Positions 53,784 to 62,103 are shown, counted from the stretch's first letter. The stretch is DNA of 64,000 nt from Streptomyces sp. DG2A-72 (GCF_030499575.1 NZ_JASTLC010000001.1:558001-622000); one strand, 5' to 3'. Translations and numbers: made by a program. The notes: generated by a model from the sequence alone, not told the origin.

Positions 53784-53925
53784 CGTCATGCCCTCGATCG
53801 TGGCAGCCGCTCATCGACGTCGTCAAGGTAAACCCGACGGGTCTCGTATCGCGGACCATTGAATTTCACGAACGTGTGACAGGGAAACCTTGAGCGGGCC
53901 GGGAAGTCGCCCGCATTCTGCTGCG

Positions 53926-54240
53926 GTGCGGACAGAACAGCCGGAATACATCACCGCCGTCCCCCGGTTCGGCTCGCTGCGCCGGGCGGTGGAGGAACTG
54001 CGGCAGCCCGCGTTGAGCGAGACCGTAGGGAATCTGGAACATGAGCTGGGCGTGGACCTGCTGGAGCACGAGCGGTCCGGGGCGACGATGAGCGCGGCGG
54101 TGCGCGAGTTCCGCGCCGCGCACTGCTCAGCGGCCGTCCTGGTGTGCCTACGGCCTGCTCGGCATGACGGTGCTGCCCCACTTCAGCGTGTGGTCGGATC
54201 CCCTTCAGCGATGCGGGGCGATCATCCACCGCCCGGGCGC
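53926..54240 (+). pseudogene. LysR regulator remnant
   Basis: GTG 53926 gives EQPEYITAVPRFGSLRRAVE, ELRQPALSETVGNLEHELGV, DLLEHERSGATMSAAVREFR, which is a LysR helix-turn-helix with changed positions. The effector domain is almost all deleted; shortly after, another frame has AYGLLGMTVLPHFSVWSDPL, the end of a LysR protein. No functional regulator can be made. Confidence 0.65.
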
Positions 54241-54255
54241 TGGGCGACCACAGCC

Positions 54256-54293
54256 CGGACCACTACACACAAACCGGACCACTACACATAAAG
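54256..54293. repeat. Tandem 19-base repeat
   Basis: CGGACCACTACACACAAAC at 54256-54274 is followed directly by CGGACCACTACACATAAAG. The two differ at two bases. They lie between the LysR remnant and the SPW gene, in its upstream region. Role unknown. Confidence 0.7.
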
Positions 54294-54381
54294 AAGAAAT
54301 AAGAGCAGAATGGGTGTACGCGGCGCTTACCGCACACCGCACCAGACGCGGTCAGGCCTGTGAAGTCAAAGGAGACGAGTC

Positions 54382-54822
54382 ATGGCCAACGTCTCGCCCA
54401 CCAGAGGTGACATAACCAGCCACCCTGATGCAACCGAAATGCGGGATCGCTACGCCCGCATGCTCGGCGGTCGCGATGTGGCGCTCGTGGACGGACCGGT
54501 GTTCCTGCTCGGTCTGTACTGCGCTGTATCCCCCTGGATAGTCCACTACACGAACAGCCAGCCCGATCTCGTGCCCCACAACCTCGTCATCGGCATCGCG
54601 ATCGGCCTGCTGGCTCTCGGATTCACCCGCGCTCCGGAACGCATGTACGGCCTGAGCTGGGCCTTCTGCGCGCTCGGCGTGTGGATGATCATCTCGCCGT
54701 GGGTCGTCGGCGACAGCCCCGATGCCGGCGTCGTGTGGAACAACATCATCATCGGCGCCCTGGCCGTGATCCTCGGGCTGATATGCGCCGGTACGGCGGC
54801 GAGGAGCGCCCCGAGGCCATAG
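54382..54822 (+). CDS. SPW-repeat membrane protein
   Basis: A 146-residue protein with two SPW repeats: FLLGLYCAVSPWIVHYTNSQ and LGVWMIISPWVVGDSPDAGV, each followed by a helix (LVIGIAIGLLALGFTRAPER and IIIGALAVILGLICAGTAAR). Four helices in total. The family is common in actinomycetes, is often stress-induced, and has no known function. GGAG is eight bases before ATG 54382. Confidence 0.88.
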   Translation: MANVSPTRGDITSHPDATEMRDRYARMLGGRDVALVDGPVFLLGLYCAVSPWIVHYTNSQPDLVPHNLVIGIAIGLLALGFTRAPERMYGLSWAFCALGVWMIISPWVVGDSPDAGVVWNNIIIGALAVILGLICAGTAARSAPRP

Positions 54823-54888
54823 ACACCGCAAGGAAGGAACGGGTATCCGGCCGGTCCGCGTCACGCGGACCGGCCTTCCGCTGCCCTC

Positions 54889-55680
54889 TCAGTGGCCGGG
54901 CACCGACCAGGGCTCCTGCGGCAGCGGGCTGCCGGTCTCCAGGAGCGACTTGAGGTTGGACAGCACCGCCGGCCAGCCGGAGGAGACGTCGGCCAGCTCG
55001 CCCTCGTCGGCGAGGTCCTCGTGGGTGACGGTGAGCTTGACGATGTCGGCGTGCGGCTGGATGTCGAAGGTGACCCGGGAGTGGGTGTCCTCCTGCCCCT
55101 CCTTCTCGGGATCGCCCCAGCTGGTGATCAGGCGGCGCGGGCGGTCGCTCTCGACGACCTTGCCGACGACGTCGGCGATGCCCGAGCCATCCGTGCGGAC
55201 ATGGGCCCAGCGGGAGCCGGGCTGCCAGTCGGACTCGTTGCGGTGGCCCCAGTAGGCGCCGGTCAGGTCGGCGTCGGTGAGGGCGTCCCAGACCTTCTCG
55301 GGCGTGCTTTCGATGTAGATGACGTACACATAGCTCGGCTTGTCGGCCATGGCTTCCTCGGCTCGTCGCTTCAGGGCGCCGAGCGCACGCAGGCGCGGGC
55401 GCTCGAATTTGTCGATCCACCGCTCCTGGATCTCATGGAGCGGGACCGGGTTGAGGTAGTGCAGCTTCTCCCGCCCCCGTCGCACCGTGCCGATCAGGTT
55501 CGCGGCCTCCAGGACGGCCAGATGCTGAGTCACCGACTGGCGCCTCATGTCGATGCGCTCGCACAGCTCGCCGAGCGTGAGCCCGTTGTCCTCGTGCAGC
55601 CGGTCCAGCAGCCGCCTGCGCGTGTCATCGGCCAGCGCCTTGAAGACCCGGTCCATCGCCGGGTCGCTGTCTGATCGCAC
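54889..55680 (-). CDS. ArsR-type HTH fused to SRPBCC (AHSA1-like) domain
   Basis: A 263-residue fusion. Residues about 9-100 are an ArsR winged helix: MDRVFKALADDTRRRLLDRL, LTLGELCERIDMRRQSVTQH, LAVLEAANLIGTVRRGREKL. Residues about 110-260 are an SRPBCC/AHSA1 domain: YVYVIYIESTPEKVWDALTD, ADLTGAYWGHRNESDWQPGS, VKLTVTHEDLADEGEL and GWPAVLSNLKSLLETG. Normally the two are neighbouring genes; here one protein carries both. GTG 55680 is chosen because the promoter places transcription start on it; ATG 55656 is the alternative. It likely represses itself through the palindrome inside its promoter. Confidence 0.88.
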   Translation of the reverse strand: MRSDSDPAMDRVFKALADDTRRRLLDRLHEDNGLTLGELCERIDMRRQSVTQHLAVLEAANLIGTVRRGREKLHYLNPVPLHEIQERWIDKFERPRLRALGALKRRAEEAMADKPSYVYVIYIESTPEKVWDALTDADLTGAYWGHRNESDWQPGSRWAHVRTDGSGIADVVGKVVESDRPRRLITSWGDPEKEGQEDTHSRVTFDIQPHADIVKLTVTHEDLADEGELADVSSGWPAVLSNLKSLLETGSPLPQEPWSVPGH

Positions 55681-55685
55681 ACTCA

Positions 55686-55715
55686 AAGTTATGCAGGCGA
55701 ATACCTGCATGTCAA
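55686..55715 (-). promoter_or_regulatory. Promoter with embedded palindrome, leaderless start
   Basis: On the minus strand TTGACA (55715-55710) and TAACTT (55691-55686) are 18 bases apart. The spacer is the palindrome ATGCAGG-N6-CCTGCAT (55691-55710). The -10 box ends six bases before GTG 55680. So the mRNA is probably leaderless and the ArsR domain can bind between the two boxes. Confidence 0.7.
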
Positions 55716-55925
55716 CCGGGCGAAGGTCCTCACGACCGGCAAGCACCGCCGCGGAGGGGCGACACACTCGCCGAGCTGACGTCGTCGTGGGTCGACCAGG
55801 ACCCGGCACCGGACCGACGCCGACCCCGGACACCACGCCCCAGGCTTCGTGACGCCGGCGCGGACTGTCTCCGCCTCCAGGGGGCACTTGCTCAGCAACG
55901 GGGGTCTCGACAAAGAGGGGCGGAA

Positions 55926-56189
55926 ATGGAGATCTCGGGCATCATCAGTGCCATTGTCATCGGCATCATCATTGGTGTCCTGGGGCGGCTGGTCGTCCCG
56001 GGTCGCCAGCGCATGGGAATCCTGTGGACGATCCTCGTCGGCATCGCGGCCGCACTGCTCGGTTCGGCGATCGCGAACGCGTTCGACGTGGCCGACACGG
56101 ACGGCGTCGACTGGATCGAGTGGCTCATCCAGATCGGCCTGGCAGCGGTCGGCGTGGCCGCGATGGACCGGACGAAGGTCCGCCGCTGA
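55926..56189 (+). CDS. GlsB/YeaQ/YmgE-family membrane protein
   Basis: An 87-residue protein with three helices: GIISAIVIGIIIGVLGRLVV, GILWTILVGIAAALLGSAIA and WLIQIGLAAVGVAAMDRTKV. The short loop VPGRQRMG after the first helix is typical of the transglycosylase-associated/GlsB group, which is linked to stress but has no proven activity. A strong terminator follows. Confidence 0.9.
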   Translation: MEISGIISAIVIGIIIGVLGRLVVPGRQRMGILWTILVGIAAALLGSAIANAFDVADTDGVDWIEWLIQIGLAAVGVAAMDRTKVRR

Positions 56190-56219
56190 GGGTCGGACCC
56201 AGGCAGGGAAAACAGTGCC

Positions 56220-56260
56220 GGGACGCGGCTGCTTCCTTCAGGCTGCCGTAGCCGCGTCCC
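56220..56260. terminator. Strong stem-loop terminator
   Basis: GGGACGCGGCT (56220-56230) and AGCCGCGTCCC (56250-56260) are perfectly complementary over 11 bases with a 19-base loop. It lies between the GlsB-like gene (+) and the epimerase gene (-). Confidence 0.8.
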
Positions 56261-56324
56261 ACGCAACGACATGCTCCGGTACATCCACGGCAGAGGGCGG
56301 ACACGGCCGCCGGCGACTCGCGCC

Positions 56325-57281
56325 TCACAGGCTCGCGAGCCACTCCCGGTACCAGGTCACCGTGGCGTCCACCGTCTCCTCGATCGGTGCCGGAGCCGCA
56401 CCGAAGGCCTGCTCGAAGGCGGAGGAGTCCATGATCTGGGGCTCGGTGTGCTGGTAGAACATCTCCGCGTACTCGGCCATGAACTCCTCGTCGAACGGGC
56501 CGAAGGGGCGGGGCTCGTCGACCGTCACGATGTTCAGCGGGCGGCCCACCCGCTGCTCGATCATGGTGAGGATCTCGCGGGTGCTGACCGCCGGCGCCGT
56601 CGGCAGGTGCCAGACACGGCCGTCGCCCTCGGGGCGCTCGCCGAGGGTCGCGAGGCCCGCGGCCACATCGGCGATGCTCGTGTAACTGTGCGGCAGGTCG
56701 ATGTCTCCGAGCCCGGGGACCTCACCGCCGGTGAGCGCCGCGGGGAACACCGCTCCGCCGAGGGTGGAGCTGATCACACCGGGTCCGACGAAGTCGGCGG
56801 ATCGCCCGAGGACGACCCTGGCCCGGCCCTCGCGGTGCGCGGCGAGGTACTTCTCGTCGAGTTCGGCACGCATCCGGCCCTTACGGGTCGTCGCCTTCCA
56901 CGGGGTGGCCTCGGTCATCACCGCTCCCCCGGTCTCGCCGTACGGATACAGCGTGTCGAGTACGACCAGCCGCGCACCGGAGGCTTCCACGGCACCGAGG
57001 ACGGCGTCCTGGACGCGGGGCATCACCTCGACCTGGAGGTGATAGCCGACGTTGACGCAGTGGTACACGACGGCGGCACCGGCCATGGCCTCGCGCGCAC
57101 CCTCGGCCGTGCCGACGTCGGCGGCGTATCGCTCGACTCCCTCGATCGCGGGTCCGTCGCCCTTGCGGTCGACGAGACGCACGGAGTGGCCGCGGCGTAC
57201 CAGTTCGCGGGCGACCGCGGTTCCGGCAGGGCCGGAGCCGAGGACGGTGTGCAGGGCGCGGGGCTCCTGAGTGCCAGACAT
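56325..57281 (-). CDS. NAD(P)-binding epimerase / reductase-like protein
   Basis: A 318-residue short-chain (extended) dehydrogenase-like protein. The Rossmann motif is TVLGSGPAGTAVARELVRRG near the start, a GxGxxG variant. VVYHCVNVGYHLQVEVMPRV follows, then LVVLDTLYPYGETGG and a YxxxK-like AELDEKYLAAHR. It resembles NAD-dependent epimerase/dehydratases of the NmrA/atypical type, with enzyme activity uncertain. ATG 57281 has AAGAGG upstream; ATG 57296 is less likely. It is divergent from a TetR gene, the probable regulator. Confidence 0.82.
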   Translation of the reverse strand: MSGTQEPRALHTVLGSGPAGTAVARELVRRGHSVRLVDRKGDGPAIEGVERYAADVGTAEGAREAMAGAAVVYHCVNVGYHLQVEVMPRVQDAVLGAVEASGARLVVLDTLYPYGETGGAVMTEATPWKATTRKGRMRAELDEKYLAAHREGRARVVLGRSADFVGPGVISSTLGGAVFPAALTGGEVPGLGDIDLPHSYTSIADVAAGLATLGERPEGDGRVWHLPTAPAVSTREILTMIEQRVGRPLNIVTVDEPRPFGPFDEEFMAEYAEMFYQHTEPQIMDSSAFEQAFGAAPAPIEETVDATVTWYREWLASL

Positions 57282-57323
57282 GATTGACCTCTTCATCGTG
57301 ATTCACCATCGCTTCCGTTAGAT

Positions 57324-57352
57324 ACTGTAACTCTTTCGATTACCCATCACAA
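57324..57352 (-). promoter_or_regulatory. Promoter of the epimerase-like gene
   Basis: On the minus strand TTGTGA (57352-57347) and TACAGT (57329-57324), 17 bases apart. The spacer is A+T-rich. It lies in the 129-base gap with the divergent tetR, so the TetR could bind here. Confidence 0.5.
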
Positions 57353-57410
57353 GAGTGGGTCACTCGGACCTTCGTTAAGGTGTGTCGCGACATCGAGAAG
57401 GGAGTCGGCC

Positions 57411-58118
57411 GTGGCCGGGAGCACACAGAGCCCGAGGGCGCGTTATCGCGAGCAGACGCGGGCGGAGATCAAGGAGATCGCGCTCCGGCAGCTGGCCGAG
57501 GGCGGCACGGGGGCCGTGGCGCTGACGCGGATCGCCAAGGAGGTGGGGCTGTCGGGACCTGCCCTCTACCGCTACTTCGACAGCCGGGACGCGCTGCTCA
57601 CCGACCTGATCCGGGACGCGTACACCGATCTGGCCGCCGCCGTCACCCAGGCCGCGGACGCACTGCCCGCGACCACCTCACCGCGGGAGCGGCTACGGGC
57701 CCTGGCGACGGCGTGCCGGAACTGGGCGGTCGCGCAGCCGCACCGCTATCTGCTGATCCAGGGCACGCCCGTCCCCGGGTACACCGCGCCCCCGGAGACG
57801 GTCGACAGCGCGCGGGCGGTGCTCGGGCCGTTCCTGCCCGCCTTCGAAGGGGCCGAGCCGTCGTCGGCCGTACGACCCGTGGTGACGCAGATGAAAGCCT
57901 GGGCCGACACGGACACACCGGTATCGGAATGGGTACGCCTGAATGCGCCCGCCGTCGACCAGGGGACCGCCCTGGCCGGTGCCGTGCTCGCCTGGTCGCA
58001 CATGCACGGGGTGGTCGGCCTCGAGGTGTCAGGTCAGTTCGACGGCATGGGTCATGACGGAGGCACCCTGCTCACGGCCCAAATGGACTCGCTGGCGGAC
58101 ACGTTCGGCCTGACCTGA
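57411..58118 (+). CDS. TetR-family regulator (WHG C-terminal domain)
   Basis: A 235-residue TetR regulator. DNA-binding part: REQTRAEIKEIALRQLAEGG, VALTRIAKEVGLSGPALYRY, FDSRDALLTDLI. The ligand part (about 95-220) has RNWAVAQPHRYLLIQGTPVP, GYTAPPE and LAWSHMHGVVGLEVSGQFDG, typical of the TetR_C_13/WHG domain. Start GTG 57411, GAAGGGAG six to seven bases upstream. It is divergent from the epimerase-like gene. Confidence 0.9.
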   Translation: MAGSTQSPRARYREQTRAEIKEIALRQLAEGGTGAVALTRIAKEVGLSGPALYRYFDSRDALLTDLIRDAYTDLAAAVTQAADALPATTSPRERLRALATACRNWAVAQPHRYLLIQGTPVPGYTAPPETVDSARAVLGPFLPAFEGAEPSSAVRPVVTQMKAWADTDTPVSEWVRLNAPAVDQGTALAGAVLAWSHMHGVVGLEVSGQFDGMGHDGGTLLTAQMDSLADTFGLT

Positions 58119-58144
58119 CCGCCCGACCTGACCGCCGAGGCGCT

Positions 58145-58921
58145 CTACGGCACGTAGACGTACGGCGTCGTGGTGCTCAGCGGCTGGAAGCCCAGACGTT
58201 CGAGGATCGGGCGGCTCTGACTCATGGCGTCGACCTGGAGATACCGGTAGCCACGGTCCACGGCGGCCCGCGCCCGGTGGGCGACGAGTGCACGGTAGAT
58301 GCCACGGCCGCGCCACTCCTCGACGGTGCCGCCGCCCCACAGCCCCGCGAACCGAGTGCCGGGCACCATCTCCATCCGGGCCGCGCTCACCGGCGTGTCA
58401 CCGGCGAGGGCGACGACGGCGACGATCGAGTCGGGGTCGTCCGTGAGCCGGGCGAGCAACTGGTGCCGCATCCGGGAGCCGTCCGTGCCGAAGGCCTTCT
58501 CATGCACGTCCGCCACGAGGTCGACGCCGACCCGGTCGGTCACGGGAAGGATGCGGATGCCCTCGGGCGGCTCGGCGTCGAGGGTCAGATCGGCGACCTC
58601 GCCGATCATCAGGGTCTCCTCCGGCTGAGCCGTGAACCCGGCGTCTCTGAGCCGCTGCCCCAGGTCGACGGGCAGGTCGTGGCCGTAGAGCTTCCACTCG
58701 AACTCGCGGCCGAGGCCGGAGAAGTAGGCGACCTGCTCGGCGATCGCCGCGTCCGCGCTCGCCTCGTCCAGGTCGGACCACACGACGCCGTTCCAGCCCT
58801 GCGGCGAGGACACCTGGCGCACCACGCGTCCGGCGCGCTCGACCCGGGCGTCGGGAGTGTCCGGCCGGGCACCCTCACGCATGTCCCGGTCGAACAGGGC
58901 GAGCACACCGACATGATCCAT
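58145..58921 (-). CDS. GNAT-family N-acetyltransferase
   Basis: A 258-residue protein. The N-terminal half (about 1-125) has no clear family: ALFDRDMREGARPDTPDARV, EFEWKLYGHDLPVDLGQRL. The C-terminal half is a GNAT domain: VADVHEKAFGTDGSRMRHQL, GDTPVSAARMEMVPGTRFAG and GGTVEEWRGRGIYRALVAHR (motif A with RGRGIY), then ASRAVDRGY-like AAVDRGYRYLQVDAMSQSRP. Alone in its transcription unit; substrate unknown. Confidence 0.85.
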   Translation of the reverse strand: MDHVGVLALFDRDMREGARPDTPDARVERAGRVVRQVSSPQGWNGVVWSDLDEASADAAIAEQVAYFSGLGREFEWKLYGHDLPVDLGQRLRDAGFTAQPEETLMIGEVADLTLDAEPPEGIRILPVTDRVGVDLVADVHEKAFGTDGSRMRHQLLARLTDDPDSIVAVVALAGDTPVSAARMEMVPGTRFAGLWGGGTVEEWRGRGIYRALVAHRARAAVDRGYRYLQVDAMSQSRPILERLGFQPLSTTTPYVYVP

Positions 58922-58961
58922 GTGCTCACTCCAGCACCGGGGTGCCCTCGTGGCAACCGCT

Positions 58962-59345
58962 TTACGGCTCCGATACGGCGGACATCCCGCTCACCGCGTC
59001 CAGATACGCGCTCAACCGGTCCCGGTTGCGGGCCAGGCAGTCGATCCGGGCCTGGATGCGGTCGATGTGGCCGCGCAGCAGCGCGGCGGTCTCGGCGGTG
59101 AGACAGGCGGAGGGCAGCAGGATCTCGTCGGGTCCGGAGAGGTACGGCAGGATCGCGCGGATCATCTCCGTGGTCAGGCCCGAGTCCAGCAGCCCGCGGA
59201 TCTGCTGTACGTCCTGGACGGCCGGTTCGCCGTAGTCGCGGTAGCCGTTCTCGGTGCGCTCGGGGTGCAGAAGGTCCTGCTCCTCGTAGTACCGCAGCAG
59301 TCGCGTGGGGACGCCTGTGCGGCGGGACAACTCGCCGATCCTCAT
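58962..59345 (-). CDS. MerR-family regulator
   Basis: A 127-residue MerR regulator. MRIGELSRRTGVPTRLLRYY, EEQDLLHPERTENGYRDYGE form the winged helix; the rest is the dimer coil (LTAETAALLRGHIDRIQARI). There is no Cys pair for metal, but one Cys in PSACLT. It probably senses a drug-like molecule and activates the divergent MFS gene. GGAGGG lies four to five bases before ATG 59345. Confidence 0.93.
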   Translation of the reverse strand: MRIGELSRRTGVPTRLLRYYEEQDLLHPERTENGYRDYGEPAVQDVQQIRGLLDSGLTTEMIRAILPYLSGPDEILLPSACLTAETAALLRGHIDRIQARIDCLARNRDRLSAYLDAVSGMSAVSEP

Positions 59346-59368
59346 GGGCTCCCTCCAGAGACCGCCCT

Positions 59369-59399
59369 TGCCTTCACACTGATGTGAAGGTCCGAGCAT
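59369..59399 (+). promoter_or_regulatory. MerR-type promoter with 19-base spacer and operator
   Basis: TTGCCT (59369-59374) and GAGCAT (59394-59399) are 19 bases apart, the over-long spacer typical of MerR-activated promoters. Between them lies the palindrome CCTTCACA-CTGA-TGTGAAGG (59371-59390). Transcription would start at or next to ATG 59406, giving a leaderless MFS mRNA. Confidence 0.75.
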
Positions 59400-59405
59400 G
59401 GTCGC

Positions 59406-60605
59406 ATGTCCACCGCATCCCTGGTCAAGGGCACAGTCGTGCCCGCGCCCCTGCCATGGTCCGGGCTGCTCGCCCTGTCCACGGCCGCCTTCACCGCCGT
59501 CATGACCGAACTGCTCCCGGCGGGACTCCTCCCCCGTATGGCACCGGCGCTGGGAGTCACCGAGGCACACGTCGGATACCTCGTCACCGCCTACGCGCTC
59601 GCCTCCTTCGCCGCCGCGATCCCGCTCACCACGCTGCTGCGCGGGCTGCCACGCCGGCCGGTGCTCATGGGCGCGCTCCTCGGCTTCGCGTGCGGCAACG
59701 CGGTGGTGGCGCTGTCGTCGTCGTACGCCCTCACATTCGCGGCACGGCTCGTGGCCGGGGCGATGGGCGGCACCCTGTGGGCGATGCTCGTCGGGTACGC
59801 GTCCCGGATGGTGCCGGCCGAGCGGCGTGGGCGGGCGATCGCGATCGTGCTCGCCGGGATCACGCTCGCGCTGTCGCTCGGCGTGCCCGCCGGGACGGCG
59901 GTGGCCGAGGCGCTCGGCTGGCGCACGGCGTTCGGAGCACTGGCCGGGATCGCGCTGTTGCTGGCGGGATGGGTGCGGTGGCGGGTGCCCGGCTTCCCGG
60001 GTGAGGCGCCGGGCGCCCGGCTGCCTCTCGGGCGAGTTGCTGTGCTGCCGGGGATTCCGGCGATCTTGACCGTGACGTTGTGCCTGCTGCTGGGGCACCA
60101 GGTGATGTACACATACGTCGGCCCGTTCGCGGCGTACGCCGGGTTCGGCCGGACCGGGCTGGTGCTGCTGGTGTTCGGGGCGGCCACGGTCGCCGGGATC
60201 TGGGTCACCGGGCTGCTCGTCGACCGGCGTCTGCGGCCCACGCTGCTGGGCGCGCTCGCCCTGTGTGCGGCGGTGATGCCGGTGCTGGGCCTGGCGGCCG
60301 GTGCCCCTGTGGTGCTGCTGGTCTCCGTCGCCTTGTGGGGTGCCGCGTTCGGCGGGGCGCCGACGCTGATCCAGACCGCGCTGGTCGACGCCTCGGGTCC
60401 GGCCCGGGCTGATGTAGCCACCGCACTGCAGACGACGGTCTACAACGCGGGCATCGCGGCGGGTTCGCTCACCGGCGGTGTCGTCCTGGAGAACGCGGGC
60501 GCCCGGTCCCTGCCCTGGACCGCGCTGCCGCTGATGCTGGCCGCCCTCGCCACGGTGGCGCTCGGCCGACGGCACGCCTTCCCGGCCGCGCGCCGCCGAC
60601 CATAG
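59406..60605 (+). CDS. MFS transporter (DHA1, drug/sugar efflux type)
   Basis: A 399-residue, twelve-helix MFS protein. Marks: FTAVMTELLPAGLLPRMAPA (helix 1), YLVTAYALASFAAAIPLTTL, the loop 2-3 RGLPRRPVLMGALLG, GYASRMVPAERRGRAIAIVL and LGVPAGTAVAEALGWRTAFG (motif C region), plus GAAFGGAPTLIQTALVDASG in the C half. It is like YdhP/AraJ-type exporters. The MerR-controlled promoter and lack of ribosome site support a leaderless start at 59406. Substrate unknown. Confidence 0.9.
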   Translation: MSTASLVKGTVVPAPLPWSGLLALSTAAFTAVMTELLPAGLLPRMAPALGVTEAHVGYLVTAYALASFAAAIPLTTLLRGLPRRPVLMGALLGFACGNAVVALSSSYALTFAARLVAGAMGGTLWAMLVGYASRMVPAERRGRAIAIVLAGITLALSLGVPAGTAVAEALGWRTAFGALAGIALLLAGWVRWRVPGFPGEAPGARLPLGRVAVLPGIPAILTVTLCLLLGHQVMYTYVGPFAAYAGFGRTGLVLLVFGAATVAGIWVTGLLVDRRLRPTLLGALALCAAVMPVLGLAAGAPVVLLVSVALWGAAFGGAPTLIQTALVDASGPARADVATALQTTVYNAGIAAGSLTGGVVLENAGARSLPWTALPLMLAALATVALGRRHAFPAARRRP

Positions 60606-60646
60606 GCTTCGGTGTGAAGATCACGTCACGGGAGGGGTCGTACGCC

Positions 60647-61132
60647 ATGGTCGTGAAGGACACCGAGCTGCCGTATCTGCGTCGCTGTGTGGAGCTGGCG
60701 GCCGAGGCGCTGGGGGCCGGTGACGAGCCGTTCGGCTCGGTCCTGGTGGACGCGGGCGGTGCGGTGCTCGCCGAGGACCACAACCGGGTGGCCTCCGGCG
60801 ACCGCACGCGGCACCCCGAGTTCGAGCTGGCGCGCTGGTCCGCGGCGCACATGACCCCTCAGGAGCGGGCCGCCGCCACCGTGTACACCTCCGGCGAGCA
60901 CTGCCCGATGTGCGCGGCCGCGCACGCCTGGGTGGGCCTCGGCCGCATCGTGTACGTCGCCTCGTCCGAGCAACTCGCCTCATGGCTGGCCGAGTCGGGC
61001 GTCCCCGCGCCTCCGGTGCGGACGCTGCCGGTCAACGAGGTGGCGCCCGGCGTGGCGGTGGCCGGACCCGTGCCTGAACTGGCCGAGGAGGTACGGGAGT
61101 TGCACCGGCGGTTCCACCGCGGGCGCGGCTGA
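60647..61132 (+). CDS. Zinc-dependent nucleoside deaminase-like (CDA/tRNA deaminase fold)
   Basis: A 161-residue cytidine/deoxycytidylate-deaminase-fold protein. DEPFGSVLVDAGGAVLAEDH, then the HxE zinc motif HPEFELARW and the PCxxC-like EHCPMCAAAHAW, in which the usual Pro is His. C-terminal VRTLPVNEVAPGVAVAGPVP. It resembles guanine/nucleoside deaminases of the TadA-like group. ATG 60647 has GGAGGGG nine bases upstream; GTG 60614 is possible. The substrate base is not predictable. Confidence 0.87.
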   Translation: MVVKDTELPYLRRCVELAAEALGAGDEPFGSVLVDAGGAVLAEDHNRVASGDRTRHPEFELARWSAAHMTPQERAAATVYTSGEHCPMCAAAHAWVGLGRIVYVASSEQLASWLAESGVPAPPVRTLPVNEVAPGVAVAGPVPELAEEVRELHRRFHRGRG

Positions 61133-61189
61133 CACGCGGCCCCACCGATCACGGGCCCGGTGGGGCCGTCCGTCACCGGGACGTCCCGG

Positions 61190-61834
61190 TCAGTGAGCCG
61201 CCTTGGCGCGGAAACGCCGGTACAGGACGGCTCCGCCCAGCATCAGAGCGGCGCTGCCCGCAACCGCGGGGAGCGTCCCGTCGGATCCCGTGTCGGCGAG
61301 GGCTGCCACGGGGGCCCGTGGAGCGGGCGGGACCGCCTTGGGGGGAGCGTCAGGCGCGGCCGGCCTGGGGGCCGGCCGCGTCGAGGAGCGGTCGGGCCGG
61401 TCGCCGGAGGTGTTGACGGACTCGTTGCCGGTGGCCGCGTTGCCGGCGCCGACCACGCTCACGGTGTTGCCGCTGACGTTCACCGGGAGGTGGACCGGGA
61501 GCTGGACACCGTTGCCGGACAGCACACCCGGCGAATCCTTTCCGCGGCTCTCCGCGCCGGCTCCGCCGGGCTTGCCGCCCCGCTTCCCGCCCCCGCTCTC
61601 GTTGGCGCACTCGTTGCCCACCGTCGGATTGAGGAGCCCCACCACGTTCACGGTGTTCCCGCACACGTTCACCGGCACGTGCACCGGGAGCTGGATGGTG
61701 TTGCCGGAGATCAACCCGGGCGAGCCGGCCGCGGCACCCTCGGCCGCGGAGTCGGCGTACGCGGGCACTGTCACTGCCATCGCGCCGGACGCGGCGGCGA
61801 CGGCGATCACACCGTTTCGGGTAACCCGTCTCAT
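61190..61834 (-). CDS. Long chaplin with two chaplin domains and sorting-like tail
   Basis: A 214-residue secreted hydrophobic surface protein. Signal peptide about 1-28 (GVIAVAAASGAMAVTVPAYA). Two chaplin domains: GSPGLISGNTIQLPVHVPVN, VCGNTVNVVGLLNPTVGNEC (with Cys pair) and SPGVLSGNGVQLPVHLPVNV, SGNTVSVVGAGNAATGNESV (no Cys). A Pro-rich spacer leads to LADTG, a hydrophobic stretch and YRRFRAKAAH, a sortase-type signal (LAxTG variant). Long chaplins anchor the short ones to the wall of aerial hyphae. The second domain lacks the usual Cys pair. Confidence 0.93.
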   Translation of the reverse strand: MRRVTRNGVIAVAAASGAMAVTVPAYADSAAEGAAAGSPGLISGNTIQLPVHVPVNVCGNTVNVVGLLNPTVGNECANESGGGKRGGKPGGAGAESRGKDSPGVLSGNGVQLPVHLPVNVSGNTVSVVGAGNAATGNESVNTSGDRPDRSSTRPAPRPAAPDAPPKAVPPAPRAPVAALADTGSDGTLPAVAGSAALMLGGAVLYRRFRAKAAH

Positions 61835-62103
61835 AGGTTCCCTGCCTTCCAGACATGGTCGCGGGCACTCGCCCGCACCGGATAAAACGCAAGCGAACCA
61901 TCCGAGTTATGGCTTATCGGCCTTTCACCCCATCGAGCGGCAGACTTATCGAACTGGCGGCAAAGCCGCACCATGCGCCGAGGAGCGCACAGGGTAGGGC
62001 ACTCCACACGATCCCGCCCGCCCGGAGGCGTCGGTTCCGGGGGCCGCCTATCGTGAGCGGAGGCGCCAATTCCGGTCCTCGGCGGGCGCCTCTGGAGGCA
62101 TGG

